Shown here one piece after another: positions 53,871 to 62,674 of a stretch of 64,000 nucleotides of DNA. Position 1 is the first letter of the stretch, and every line of letters begins with the position of its first letter. The position numbers were made by a program, and so were the translations under genes. The stretch is taken from positions 1-64,000 of the forward strand of contig NZ_JDFF01000024.1 of the NCBI RefSeq assembly GCF_000565015.1, read 5' to 3'. This DNA is from Porphyromonas catoniae ATCC 51270. GTDB lineage: Bacteria > Bacteroidota > Bacteroidia > Bacteroidales > Porphyromonadaceae. The notes beneath the pieces were generated by a model. The model had not been told where the DNA came from and searched no databases. It saw only the letters and a program-made list of their open reading frames with translations.

Positions 53871-54371
53871 TTAGTGCTGAGTACCTCTTTGTTGTGTCTC
53901 TATTCTAACGTATTCTTGCTGTGCTTCGGCTCGAAGGCTAGGGTCGAGACGTGTCGTTCGGATCAGCCAGTGGAGGATAATTTTATAGCTATCCTCGTCT
54001 CGAAGATGAGACTTGGGGTTAGCAAGTATTGAACGGTAGGAGGCCAGAAGTAGGGATAGTTGTTCGTCAGGGCATTGCTCCAGAGAGCGTACGAGTGCAG
54101 GACGAATGGTAGCTGTGCTTGCTCCAGATAGGAAGCCACAGAAGTCTAATACGAGACCATCTACCTCACCCTTCGTTGCCTGGGGAGAAAGGCCTCGCTT
54201 CCAGTAGTGGGAGATGATGTAGTCTCGTCGTTCGGTAGGTGTCGAGAGGTAAGCAGGAACAGAGACTCTAGCTGAATCAGTGCTACGCTTCTCTGGACGA
54301 CACGATGACAGTACTAGAGTAATCAATGTTAGGAGCCCAAGGACGATACGACTAGTCATAGAAGTTGTCAT
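53871..54371 (-). CDS. Hypothetical lipoprotein
   Basis: 166 residues, signal with lipobox LSSC (Cys at about 24). The mature part is helical (RRDYIISHYWKRGL near 48; ALVRSLEQCPDEQLSLLLASYRSIL near 93) and recalls the DUF5106 group of Bacteroidota lipoproteins, but I am not sure. It overlaps the end of the GT2 gene by 20 bases; an alternative ATG at 54359 shortens that overlap. Four bases separate it from the MarR gene. Confidence 0.6.
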   Translation of the reverse strand: MTTSMTSRIVLGLLTLITLVLSSCRPEKRSTDSARVSVPAYLSTPTERRDYIISHYWKRGLSPQATKGEVDGLVLDFCGFLSGASTATIRPALVRSLEQCPDEQLSLLLASYRSILANPKSHLRDEDSYKIILHWLIRTTRLDPSLRAEAQQEYVRIETQQRGTQH

Positions 54372-55338
54372 GGAAAGCTGTAAATTCCTTTCCCCTCATC
54401 ACGTACTTACGCCACCAAGCTCTTAGGAAGCCAGATCCATATCCCCAGAGCTGTATGAAACAGGCAGGTACTGCCAGTAGGGCTACCTCCCCATCTCTTG
54501 TACGGAGCCAAGCATCAATGAAGAAGACGAGTCCCAGCAAAATAAGTAGACCAATACCTACTCCACTGCAGAGGGCAAGGACAGAGAATACCGTAAAGAG
54601 TGCGGGTAAGAGATGTACAAGATGGGTACTACCTGGATGGCGCGTCTCAAGATGGATGCGTGCTATACCTGAGTTGTGAACCTGCTTGAAGAAGCGACGA
54701 AAGTCTACCCGACGCTTATGATAAACGAAAGCCTCAGGGATAAGCGCAGTCTTAGCTCCAGCTTTGATAAGGCGTAGGCTAAAGTCTATGTCTTCCCCAA
54801 ACCGTAGACTCTCATCAAAGCCTCCTAGGTGTAGGTAAAGCTCTCTACGGCAACCAAGGTTAAAACTCCGAGGCTTAAACTGCTCCATAGCAGAGGCACT
54901 ACCTCCTCTTATCCCTCCCGTAGTTAGGGGAGAGGTCATAGCATAGTTGATGGCCTTTTGGATCGGGGTGAAGTCATCAGAGGCTGCGTCAGGTCCACCG
55001 AATGCATCAATTGCTTGTCCTCTCAGTGCTGTATCTACTGCTTGTAGGTAGCCCGCGGGTAGGACAACATCAGAGTCCAATATGATGATGTAGTCTCCCA
55101 TGGCGTACCCGACACCGATATTCCGAGCACGGGAGGGGCCACCGTTAGGTACTTGATAGTAATGTAGTGAATGAATTGTCGGGGTGAAGTCGTGTATCAC
55201 AGCCTCAGAGGTAAGGCTAGACCCATCTTCAATGACGATAACCTCATAGTCGTTCAGCTGCTGAAGAGTAATGCTCTCCAGCAGTTCCCTTAGTTCATCG
55301 GGACGGTTATATACAGGGATAATGAAGCTGTACCGCAT
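54352..55338 (-). CDS. Family 2 glycosyltransferase, membrane-anchored
   Basis: 328 residues. GT-A fold: SFIIPVYNRPDELRELLESI near 4-23, VIVIEDGSSLTS near 34, GPSRARNIGVGYAMGDYIIILDSDVVLP near 67-94 with the metal-binding DSD, and GGFDESLRFGEDIDFSLRLIKAG near 172 (ED base). Two hydrophobic helices close the C-terminus (LFTVFSVLALCSGVGIGLLILLGLVFF). Donor and acceptor unknown; lies three bases after cysS. Confidence 0.9.
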   Translation of the reverse strand: MRYSFIIPVYNRPDELRELLESITLQQLNDYEVIVIEDGSSLTSEAVIHDFTPTIHSLHYYQVPNGGPSRARNIGVGYAMGDYIIILDSDVVLPAGYLQAVDTALRGQAIDAFGGPDAASDDFTPIQKAINYAMTSPLTTGGIRGGSASAMEQFKPRSFNLGCRRELYLHLGGFDESLRFGEDIDFSLRLIKAGAKTALIPEAFVYHKRRVDFRRFFKQVHNSGIARIHLETRHPGSTHLVHLLPALFTVFSVLALCSGVGIGLLILLGLVFFIDAWLRTRDGEVALLAVPACFIQLWGYGSGFLRAWWRKYVMRGKEFTAFHDNFYD

Positions 55339-55341
55339 GGG

Positions 55342-56814
55342 CTAGAGAGACCACTCTGTACCTTCCTTGGTGTCCTTAATGATGAAACCAAGTGCCTCTA
55401 ACTCTTTACGAATGTGGTCAGAGGTAGTCCAGTCCTTTTTGCTCTTTGCCTCAGCTCTGAGGGCGAGGAGGAGATTCACAGCTCCACTGAATGCCTCATG
55501 AGAAGCTCCCTCACCCATACGCTCATCTCGGATGCCAAGTAGGTCAAAGAGGAAGAGATGATATGCTTGCTTCAGCTCCACAAGGTCTGTGGCGCTGATT
55601 GTTGCCTGACCATTATGGATTGAGTTGATGATACGTGCAGTATCAAAGAGCTCAGCGATAACAATGGGTGTATTTAGGTCGTCATTTAGTGCTGCGTGGC
55701 AACGCTCCGATAGACCATGGATATCTACGCTGGAGGATACACTACTTTTCAGTGTGTCAAGTAGGATAGCTGCATCCAGTAGGCGAGTAAGCCCCTTCTC
55801 CGCTGCTTGTAGAGCCTCATTGCTGAAGTCTACGGTACCACGATAGTGAGCACTGAGGATGAAGAAGCGAATTGTCATCGGACTATAGGCTTGGGTAAGC
55901 ATGGGATGCTCTCCAGAGAAGAACTGCTCCAGAGTAATGAAGTTCCCGAGCGATTTGCCCATCTTCTGCCCTCCGATAGTAATCATATTATTGTGCATCC
56001 AGTAGCGTACCATAGCTTCTCCGTGTTGTGAAGCCTTAGCCTGTGCTATCTCACACTCATGGTGAGGGAAGACTAAATCCATACCACCTCCGTGTATGTC
56101 GAACTGCTCACCGAGGTATTTACGTCCCATTGCCGTACACTCGGCATGCCACCCCGGGAAGCCCTCACTCCATGGACTAGGCCAATGCATGATATGCTCA
56201 GGTTGTGCCTTCTTCCATAGGGCGAAGTCTAGTGGATTACGCTTTTCGTCTTGCCCATCTAATGAGCGAGTATTACTCAGCATATCCTCGATGCGCCGCC
56301 CACTTAGTTCTCCATATCCATAGCTCTTGTTATACTTCTCTACATCGAAGTATACAGAGCCCTCGCTGACGTAGGCAAAGCCAGCATCCAGTATCTGTTG
56401 AGTGAGCTGAATCTGCTCTATGATATGCCCTGAGGCCATAGGCTCGATACTGGGAGGAAGTACTCCAAGACGATCCATCTCATGGTGGTAACGGGTTAGG
56501 TAGTACTGCACGACCTCCATAGGCTCCACCTTTTCTAGACGAGCCTTCTTTGCGATCTTATCTTCTCCTTCATCTGCATCATGCTCTAGGTGGCCAACGT
56601 CAGTGATATTACGTACGTAGCGTACCTTGTAGCCTAGGTGAGTGAGGTAGCGAAAGAGGATGTCAAAGGTAATTGCTGGTCGAGCATGCCCGAGATGAGC
56701 ATCTCCATAGACCGTAGGACCACAAACATAGAGCCCAACGTGGGGAGCTTGGGTTGGGATGAACTGCTCCTTCCTGCGGTGCAGGGTATTGTATATGGAT
56801 AAGGGATGTTCCAT
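55342..56814 (-). CDS. cysS: Cysteinyl-tRNA synthetase
   Basis: 490 residues. HIGH-type motif [10 protein letters not shown] near 37-46, zinc residues (CGPTVYG near 31; [13 protein letters not shown] near 225; HHECEIAQ near 250) and the KMSKS-type [11 protein letters not shown] near 275. It charges tRNA-Cys. First in a run of four genes that ends with the MarR regulator. A TACCTTTG -7 box is at 56846-56853. Confidence 0.97.
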   Translation of the reverse strand: MEHPLSIYNTLHRRKEQFIPTQAPHVGLYVCGPTVYGDAHLGHARPAITFDILFRYLTHLGYKVRYVRNITDVGHLEHDADEGEDKIAKKARLEKVEPMEVVQYYLTRYHHEMDRLGVLPPSIEPMASGHIIEQIQLTQQILDAGFAYVSEGSVYFDVEKYNKSYGYGELSGRRIEDMLSNTRSLDGQDEKRNPLDFALWKKAQPEHIMHWPSPWSEGFPGWHAECTAMGRKYLGEQFDIHGGGMDLVFPHHECEIAQAKASQHGEAMVRYWMHNNMITIGGQKMGKSLGNFITLEQFFSGEHPMLTQAYSPMTIRFFILSAHYRGTVDFSNEALQAAEKGLTRLLDAAILLDTLKSSVSSSVDIHGLSERCHAALNDDLNTPIVIAELFDTARIINSIHNGQATISATDLVELKQAYHLFLFDLLGIRDERMGEGASHEAFSGAVNLLLALRAEAKSKKDWTTSDHIRKELEALGFIIKDTKEGTEWSL

Positions 56815-56845
56815 CTGCTGTATGTCTATTGTTCTTTTATACTTA

Positions 56846-56853
56846 CAAAGGTA
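56846..56853 (-). promoter_or_regulatory. -7 box for the cysS operon
   Basis: The minus strand reads TACCTTTG, a perfect TAnnTTTG, 32 bases upstream of cysS. Confidence 0.42.
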
Positions 56854-56965
56854 ACACTTTGCAGGGGCATCATCGATAGCTCCACATGCTTACCCGAGGA
56901 GAAGTTCTCTTTGTTATGTCCTTTTTAATAGGTTCAACTCTCAAGGACTTATTATGGATAGAAGG

Positions 56966-57005
56966 AGAAAGCCCGTATTCAACCTGAGGTCGATACGGGC
57001 TTTCT
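56966..57005 (-). terminator. Terminator of the GntR-ABC operon
   Basis: AGAAAGCCCGTAT (56966-56978) pairs perfectly with ATACGGGCTTTCT (56993-57005), 22 bases past the GntR stop. Confidence 0.8.
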
Positions 57006-57026
57006 CTTTGCTTGTAGCGTATGGTG

Positions 57027-57371
57027 CTAGAGCTCTAGAGCCTCACGAAGTTCGTCGGCACTAATGCCAATGAGTCTAGCCTCCCTTTGTACCTGGGGGA
57101 TGGTCTCCTCCATGAAGAGAGCCTTGCGCTGTGAACGAACACGCTCCTTTGCCCCAGTGGAAATATAGAAACCGATACCACGCTGTGTATAGATAAGCTC
57201 CCTTGCGGTGAGCTTCTCGTACGCATGTACGACGGTATTGGGGGCTACCTGCATCAGTACGGCCATGTCCCGCACCGAAGGGATGCGCTCCTCTTCAGGG
57301 AAGCGTCCAGAGAGTATTCCCTCTGTTATGTAGTCTACGATGTGGGTGAAGCCCACGTTGAGATAAGCCAT
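57027..57371 (-). CDS. GntR-family regulator, YtrA subgroup
   Basis: 114 residues: a winged helix only, with RFPEEERIPSVRDMAVLMQVAPNTVVHAYEKLTARELIYTQRGIGFYIS near 23-72 (read in pieces). The YtrA subgroup has this short form with a brief C-terminal dimerisation helix, and usually represses its own ABC-transporter operon. It is the last gene, seven bases after the permease; an inverted repeat at 59108-59129 upstream of the ATPase gene is its probable operator. Confidence 0.9.
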   Translation of the reverse strand: MAYLNVGFTHIVDYITEGILSGRFPEEERIPSVRDMAVLMQVAPNTVVHAYEKLTARELIYTQRGIGFYISTGAKERVRSQRKALFMEETIPQVQREARLIGISADELREALEL

Positions 57372-57377
57372 GTCATC

Positions 57378-58190
57378 TTACTTAAGTTGGATTGTCTTGA
57401 GCCTATAGTAGATACCGTAGGTTATGGCAGCATTAACGACAAGCATGATACCACTATAGATATTGCGTACGAACTCCAGCTCCCTTTGTAGCTGTTCCAT
57501 ATTACTATAGTCATCGTAGCTAGCGTTACTGAATACCCTGACTGTCTGGGAGGTGCTTATCCCAACAACAAGGATTACGATGAGCCCAATGGCGCAAAAT
57601 CCGAAGAGTGGGCGTCGGAAGTAGAGCATGCAGAGGACGGGCATCACGATAGCAAAGATAGTTGAGGAGAGTAGTGCGATCTGATTGGCTGTGCTTAGAT
57701 GGCCAATCTCTCCTCTGAGCTCCCTTCCTACCTCCCATAAGAAGAACTCGTCCTTAACTACGGCATCGGGTGCTATCCAGCTGAAGATTAGTGCGATGAT
57801 TGTTATGGACATCAGGGTGATGAATAGGTATCCAAGCGTCGCTAGAGCCATCGTAGCTATCTTCTCCCCGACAGAGGCTGGTATCTGCGTGAAGGCTGAG
57901 GGATTAGAGGTATGCACGAGCTGGCAGATCCAGATTAGGCAGTATATCCAGGTGGCGAGACCATAGGAGAGGAGAAGAGTCCCGTCGAGGAAGGACTCGG
58001 CAAGCTCTCTATAGGCATACTCTAGGCTGAATCCCGAGGCTATCAAGTTAATGAGAAGGGGGGCTGCGATGAAGACAATAGCCATGACGAGCTGAAAGAT
58101 CAGGAAGGATCTGAGTGAGCCCGTTAGGCTAGCCTTGGTGAGTAGGAAGATACGACCAAGGGATGATGTATGGAGACTAGAGGTATTCAT
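57378..58190 (-). CDS. ABC-2-like membrane protein
   Basis: 270 residues with six to seven hydrophobic segments (FLIFQLVMAIVFIAAPLLINLIAS near 27; GLATWIYCLIWICQLVHTS near 77; IATMALATLGYLFITLMSITIIALIFSW near 110; LLSSTIFAIVMPVLCMLYF near 175; and the C-terminal pair). It is presumably the membrane half of the exporter or resistance pump whose ATPase is encoded upstream. Cargo unknown; YtrA-type operons often answer to cell-envelope antibiotics. Confidence 0.8.
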   Translation of the reverse strand: MNTSSLHTSSLGRIFLLTKASLTGSLRSFLIFQLVMAIVFIAAPLLINLIASGFSLEYAYRELAESFLDGTLLLSYGLATWIYCLIWICQLVHTSNPSAFTQIPASVGEKIATMALATLGYLFITLMSITIIALIFSWIAPDAVVKDEFFLWEVGRELRGEIGHLSTANQIALLSSTIFAIVMPVLCMLYFRRPLFGFCAIGLIVILVVGISTSQTVRVFSNASYDDYSNMEQLQRELEFVRNIYSGIMLVVNAAITYGIYYRLKTIQLK

Positions 58191-58242
58191 TGTCGTTGTA
58201 TATGTCGTTTGAGTGTAAGATGGAGGGGTGTGATGTCATAGA

Positions 58243-59088
58243 CTAATGCCCTTGGGAGAGTGCTTGTAGGATACGATCACGCTCGGAGATAACAGCATTG
58301 AAGAAGAGCTCCATACTGTAGTTACTCTCTCCATCTTCGTTCCCATCGTTAGGTAGGATACCTACTGTACCTACTGCTGAGGGCTCACTATAGAGAGCCT
58401 TGTTTGCCAGCTCGGGAGTGATTAGTCTGAAGCTTAGTCGCTCTGTGATATCTGCTACTGTGGCATTGCAGAAGATAGATCCTCGCTCCATGATGAGTAC
58501 ACGGTCGATCAGCTGCTCTAGGTCTCTCACTTGGTGTGTACTGATGAGGATGGTCTGCTCGTCTGAGGTATAGCGAGCTACGGCACGGCGGAACTCACCC
58601 TTAGACGGGATGTCTAGTCCGTTGGTAGGCTCATCGAGTAGGAGCAGGGGCACACGCAGGGATAGGGCAAAGGCGATGAGAGCCTTCTTCTTCTGTCCTT
58701 GGGAGATCTTCTTGAGGTTCATATCCCACTGTAGCCCGAAGATATCTATCAGCTCCTTAGCTACGGTCTCATCGTAGTTAGGGTAGAAGGGAGCAGATAT
58801 ATCGAAGAAGCTGCGTATTGAGATCGGAGGTACCCGAAACACCTCTGGTAGCAGATACACCTGCTGAAGGAAGGAGACGGCTCGATGCTTCGGGTCGGAG
58901 TCTAATACCTTGAGCTCTCCCTGACGGCGTAGGAGCTGCCCATAGAGGAGCTTGAGTAGGGTAGTCTTCCCCTCGCCATTGCGCCCTAGTAGACCGACGA
59001 TGCTTCCTTTGGGTAGCTCTAGGCTTAGGCTGTCGAAGATGTTACGACGACGGGTATAGCCGAATGATAGTTGCTTTACAGTAATCAT
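58243..59088 (-). CDS. ABC transporter ATPase of the GntR operon
   Basis: 281 residues. Walker A LLGRNGEGKTTLLKLLYGQ near 33-51, signature SQGQKKKALIAFAL near 130, Walker B LLLLDEPTNGLD near 152 and switch ILISTHQVRDLEQ near 185. It is a drug/peptide-export or bacitracin-type ATPase by sequence. First gene of the operon, 53 bases before the membrane protein gene. Confidence 0.92.
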   Translation of the reverse strand: MITVKQLSFGYTRRRNIFDSLSLELPKGSIVGLLGRNGEGKTTLLKLLYGQLLRRQGELKVLDSDPKHRAVSFLQQVYLLPEVFRVPPISIRSFFDISAPFYPNYDETVAKELIDIFGLQWDMNLKKISQGQKKKALIAFALSLRVPLLLLDEPTNGLDIPSKGEFRRAVARYTSDEQTILISTHQVRDLEQLIDRVLIMERGSIFCNATVADITERLSFRLITPELANKALYSEPSAVGTVGILPNDGNEDGESNYSMELFFNAVISERDRILQALSQGH

Positions 59089-59107
59089 AGTTTATAATGT
59101 GGATGAT

Positions 59108-59129
59108 GTGTGTCACATTTATGACACAC
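59108..59129 (-). promoter_or_regulatory. Probable operator of the GntR/YtrA-type regulator
   Basis: GTGTGTCA (59108-59115), six bases, then TGACACAC (59122-59129): a perfect 8-bp inverted repeat just downstream of the -7 box at 59132-59139 and 20 bases before the ATPase start. Its position over the transcription start fits repression by the operon's own GntR protein. Confidence 0.65.
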
Positions 59130-59131
59130 TG

Positions 59132-59139
59132 CAAAGGTA
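59132..59139 (-). promoter_or_regulatory. -7 box of the GntR-ABC operon
   Basis: The minus strand reads TACCTTTG, a perfect TAnnTTTG, next to the inverted repeat. A TTG lies 15 bases upstream rather than the usual 19. Confidence 0.45.
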
Positions 59140-59290
59140 AGAAACTTTTTCATACAACATACTCCAGTAAAAGAAATGTAGTGTATGCCTCTCTGTACCC
59201 CTGTGTCTCTATGCCCTCGGGATACATAATCCCTTGGTAGTTTAACTCTTATTGCTCCTTCTTGATTTCTCATGATAGGGGTGAAAAGAA

Positions 59291-59375
59291 ACCCATGCAA
59301 GGGTCTCCTTTCCTATCCTTGCATGGATAATAGGAGCGACCCTTGCATGGGTAGGAAGTAGGCCCTTGCATGGGT
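59291..59375. repeat. Palindrome array D2 (four units, perhaps five, 23-24 bp pitch)
   Basis: Units start at 59291 (ACCCATGCAAGGGT), 59315 (ATCCTTGCATGGAT, a perfect palindrome apart from inner bases), 59339 (ACCCTTGCATGGGT) and 59362 (GCCCTTGCATGGGT). Steps 24, 24, 23. A worn unit may precede at 59267. It lies between the barrel-like gene's 3' end and the ABC operon promoter. Confidence 0.87.
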
Positions 59376-59426
59376 ACTCCCCTTGACCTATGTTAGCTAG
59401 ATGTATGGAGGGATGTTACCTCGGTT

Positions 59427-60881
59427 TTAGTGTCGTTCACTCCACGAGGAGGTGAGACAAAAGAGTGGTAGACTCAGCCTTAAAGCAACACCTACCTTGT
59501 GCTTGCTATAGTCAAAGCCAGCGAAGAGCCCAAGGCGCATCATCTCACCCCAGCCTACCGAGTAGCCCGCCTCTGTGTAGGCTTGCCCATCGAAGCCAAT
59601 AAAGTTCTTGGCGTGCAGGGCATCATCCATCTTGAGAAATTCCCCAAATGCACGAGTACGAGAGAGTAAGAAGTGGTTGCTAGAGAAGGTGAATTCCTGT
59701 GTTGTCCAGCCTTCTCCTCCTGTAAAGAAGAGGGGCATAGTTGCCCAAGCCTGGCGGAACGATTGGCGTCCAACTGCTGAGCTGTGTGCAAAGTACTTCT
59801 CATCGCTAGCCGTGCGGAGGGCATGACTTAGATACCCCCCGACCGACAGCTTAAACTCGAGCTTGTTATCCTCCGTGAAGGGGATACAGCCACGTACAAA
59901 ACCCTCAAGAGAGCTGTAGCTGCTATAGGGGACTTTGCTCTTGTCTATGCCCTCTGGACGAAAGGCATGTTTATAAACGAGGCCAAGCTCCCTTCGGAAG
60001 CCAATAGGGATGGGCGTAGAGGTGTAGGAACGATTGAGGAAAGATGGAGCCCAGAGCAATTGTCCCTCTGCCACGAGTGCGCGGTGATGTGGTAGGGGCG
60101 TAGATACTTGGCTCTTACGATCCTCGAAGGTCAGCGATGTGGAGAGGTCTATCGTGCTACCGAGAGAGAGCCTATTACGTAGCATGAGGTAGAGCTTCTC
60201 ATAGTCTCGGACTGGGCTATTCGTAGCGGGGAGTGTGCCGTAATAGTCCCGATAGATCTCTTCGGGTGTTAGGTGTGTGGTCCCTCGGGATGTACGTCCG
60301 CCAGAGAGGAGAATGAGTCCATTCAGCCGAGGAGCATAATAGAGCATCAGATGGTTCTCTGTAAACCACTGATGGGAGCGGAGTGTATAGTTGTTCGACG
60401 TGCGTAGGCGTATGCTCTTCCCCTCTCCTAGGTGGCGTACGAGTTGTAGCTCATATCCTAGCCATTGCCCATCCACCTTATTGCGGTCTGGAATGAGATC
60501 TACGATCCCATCAATGCCCAGCTGCCACTTACCGAAGTCGAAGTTCGTGCCTGTTGCCCATTGGATGAGGCGCATTAGGGTCGTGGTCTTCCCTTGAGTC
60601 TCATTGTGTGTCCGCACTTGACTCTCTGCAAATGCATGCAGGAAGTCATAGCCTCGGTTATGATTGTATGGGTAGGGGGGCTCATATCGGAAGAGGCGGT
60701 CGATCTTCTTGATTTCGTACCGCTTCCTCCCATAATGCTCATTAATGAGTTGCTCTTGCAGTTGGATGAGTGAGTCCCTTTGGCTGGGCTTCGTCTCTAG
60801 GGTGGGGGATTGAGCCTTTAATCCTTGGGTAATGGCAAGGAAGGATAGAGCAAGGCAAGCGATACGGATTGTAGAGCACAT
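59427..60881 (-). CDS. Exported beta-barrel-like protein (DUF5686-like region)
   Basis: 484 residues with a signal peptide ending LKA. The mature protein begins with a helical stretch (RDSLIQLQEQLINEHYGRKRYEIKKIDRL), then has regular alternating strands (YELQLVRHLGEGKSIRLRTSNNY near 150; LMLRNRLSLGSTIDLSTSLTFEDRK near 235; EMMRLGLFAGFDYSKHKVGVALRLSLPLF at the end) typical of an outer-membrane barrel. It reminds me of the barrel part of DUF5686 proteins but lacks their N-terminal carboxypeptidase-like domain. Function unknown. Three bases after the CBM9-like gene. Confidence 0.55.
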   Translation of the reverse strand: MCSTIRIACLALSFLAITQGLKAQSPTLETKPSQRDSLIQLQEQLINEHYGRKRYEIKKIDRLFRYEPPYPYNHNRGYDFLHAFAESQVRTHNETQGKTTTLMRLIQWATGTNFDFGKWQLGIDGIVDLIPDRNKVDGQWLGYELQLVRHLGEGKSIRLRTSNNYTLRSHQWFTENHLMLYYAPRLNGLILLSGGRTSRGTTHLTPEEIYRDYYGTLPATNSPVRDYEKLYLMLRNRLSLGSTIDLSTSLTFEDRKSQVSTPLPHHRALVAEGQLLWAPSFLNRSYTSTPIPIGFRRELGLVYKHAFRPEGIDKSKVPYSSYSSLEGFVRGCIPFTEDNKLEFKLSVGGYLSHALRTASDEKYFAHSSAVGRQSFRQAWATMPLFFTGGEGWTTQEFTFSSNHFLLSRTRAFGEFLKMDDALHAKNFIGFDGQAYTEAGYSVGWGEMMRLGLFAGFDYSKHKVGVALRLSLPLFCLTSSWSERH

Positions 60882-60884
60882 GGG

Positions 60885-61574
60885 CTAGGGTAGGAGTGTT
60901 AGCTCACCAAAGAACTGCGGGCGATGAAAGGCAGGAGCTGTTTCCTCGATGGGTGCCCAACTAAGGAAATGAGGGTGTGCCGTCTTATCTCCACACTTGT
61001 AGAGGTTGGCGAAGAAGCGGTCGGGGTGACCTTGGCTGTAGCCCATTGTTTGCCATGGGATGCTGACCGTCAGCACCCATGCATGTGGCCCCGTCTCCTC
61101 TATGCCGTGTCTACCGAGATGGCTACCCCAACGCTCGATGGACTTAAATTCCTCGTCTGAGAGCAGCACGCTCTCGGAGGGACTAGAGTGATGAGCTGCA
61201 TAGCACACTCCAGCAGCATTGAATTCGAAGTTTGTGTATGCATCCCCTCGCTCTCGTTGCATGAAGAACTCCACACAGCTGTCTACATGTACATAGTTCC
61301 CATCCCCTGGGGAGAGTGTACGCAGATCCTCACCATCAACAACATAGGTCAGGTATAGAGCCTCATCGTCGTAGCCCAAATAGGCTGCCACGAGAGGGCG
61401 ATGAGGGAAGTCCTTTCGCCAGTTAAGGGTATCGATATAGAGAACCTGCCCTTGCTCACGGAGCAGAGGAGTGATAGCCTCTAGGGAGCGATGATTACGC
61501 TCGAGGTGTGGTATGGATGTTTGCTTCATTTGACTGGCTGCGGTTGGAGTGGGCGTTAGAGCATGTTGGTGCAT
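60885..61574 (-). CDS. CBM9-like carbohydrate-binding-fold protein
   Basis: 229 residues from the ATG at 61574; an ATG at 61529 (starting MKQTSIPHLE) is equally likely and an upstream TTG at 61586 overlaps the LysE-type gene. The body has the CBM9/DOMON-like pattern: RPLVAAYLGYDDEALYLTYVVDGEDLRT near 65, VHVDSCVEFFMQRERGDAYTNFEFNAAGVCYAAHH near 100-134 (read in pieces) and a closing FFANLYKCGDKTAHPHFLSWAPIEE...FGELTLL. Such proteins bind sugars or heme-like ligands; no signal peptide is visible, which is odd for a surface role. Between the transporter and barrel-like genes. Confidence 0.7.
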   Translation of the reverse strand: MHQHALTPTPTAASQMKQTSIPHLERNHRSLEAITPLLREQGQVLYIDTLNWRKDFPHRPLVAAYLGYDDEALYLTYVVDGEDLRTLSPGDGNYVHVDSCVEFFMQRERGDAYTNFEFNAAGVCYAAHHSSPSESVLLSDEEFKSIERWGSHLGRHGIEETGPHAWVLTVSIPWQTMGYSQGHPDRFFANLYKCGDKTAHPHFLSWAPIEETAPAFHRPQFFGELTLLP

Positions 61575-61578
61575 CCCC

Positions 61579-62235
61579 TTACTCAAAGGCGACGGAGTAG
61601 ATTCCCATCACAGCGATGACAATCAGGATGAATGCTACCGTTCGGTTGATCCACTCCAAGCTCCCCACTCCGAAATGAATGGAGAGCTTCTTTACTATAT
61701 AGGTTAGGATGACCCACCAGAGTAAGCACCCTATGCCTATGCCTGCCATGGCAACAAAGAACTCCACGAACTGTAGCTTCACCACACGGACGAACTCTAG
61801 TCGAGTGTAGAGAGGCAAGAAGAGAAGGATGATGAAGGGATTGGAGAGCGTAAGGAAGAATGAGCCTGAGACTTTCTTCACGCTATAAACCGACTTCAGT
61901 GGATGGGCTTGTACAGGCTCTTCGTCTTCCCTCGGCGTGACACGCCTGGTCAGAAGTATGGCGCAGAAGCCAAGGATGAAGATGCTTCCTCCAAGACGTA
62001 ACGAGCTACTATATTCATCGAGCAAGTTCAGTACGATCCCCACACCCCAGTAGGCTATGAGACCATATACAAGGTCACTCAGCGTAGCACCCAGTCCTAC
62101 GAGCATCCCTTGTCGCCTACCACCACGTGTCGTCTCTCTGAGACACAGCAGACCTGTTGGCCCCATAGGAGCAGAGACCAACATCCCGATAAGGATCCCT
62201 TTGAGGAACGTAAATAAGAACTCAAAAAGTAGCAT
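61579..62235 (-). CDS. LysE-family exporter
   Basis: 218 residues with six hydrophobic helices and the family motif MLVSAPMGPTGLLCLRETTRGGRRQGMLVGLGATLSD near 18-54 (read in pieces). LysE/RhtB proteins export amino acids such as lysine, homoserine or threonine. An acidic loop (TPREDEEPVQAHP) divides the two halves. First gene of a three-gene run. Confidence 0.88.
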   Translation of the reverse strand: MLLFEFLFTFLKGILIGMLVSAPMGPTGLLCLRETTRGGRRQGMLVGLGATLSDLVYGLIAYWGVGIVLNLLDEYSSSLRLGGSIFILGFCAILLTRRVTPREDEEPVQAHPLKSVYSVKKVSGSFFLTLSNPFIILLFLPLYTRLEFVRVVKLQFVEFFVAMAGIGIGCLLWWVILTYIVKKLSIHFGVGSLEWINRTVAFILIVIAVMGIYSVAFE

Positions 62236-62243
62236 GACGCCTA

Positions 62244-62251
62244 CAAAGATA
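62244..62251 (-). promoter_or_regulatory. -7 box for the LysE run
   Basis: The minus strand reads TATCTTTG, a perfect TAnnTTTG, but only nine bases upstream of the LysE start, which would give an almost leaderless transcript or a later start codon. Confidence 0.35.
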
Positions 62252-62412
62252 GTTAAATGTACGGGTTCTACGCACCCTCCACGACACTCTTTCTTCCATC
62301 TCTATACTCCGTTCTTCTATGCTTCATTACTCTCTTCTGCGCTGGTTTATCTCACCTGTATCCACATAGTCATTACCCCTTTATTCATCGATATTTTATA
62401 CCCTTAAAAAAT

Positions 62413-62521
62413 ACCCTTGCAAGGGTTTCCTGTGTTATCCTTGCAAGGGTAATGGATGCAACCCATGCAAGGGTAACCAAGCAACCCCTTTATGGATAAG
62501 GATGGTAATCCATGAAGGGAT
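62413..62521. repeat. Palindrome array D3 (five units, 23-24 bp pitch)
   Basis: Units start at 62413 (ACCCTTGCAAGGGT, perfect), 62437 (ATCCTTGCAAGGGT), 62461 (ACCCATGCAAGGGT), 62484 (ACCCCTTTATGGAT) and 62508 (ATCCATGAAGGGAT). Steps 24, 24, 23, 24. It lies in the 500-base gap between the divergent LysE-type and DUF488 genes; nothing else is seen in 62522-62670. Confidence 0.9.
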
Positions 62522-62674
62522 ACGTTTCACCCCCTCTTAGCAGTCCTAGGCAACTGGATGAACCTCATAACTTGAGGCAATGCTCCTATGGCTGTCTGAA
62601 GCTACTGAGTCATCTAAGGTATCCAGTTTAGAGGAGAAGGGATGGACACCATTCATCTTACACGGGAATTAGTG

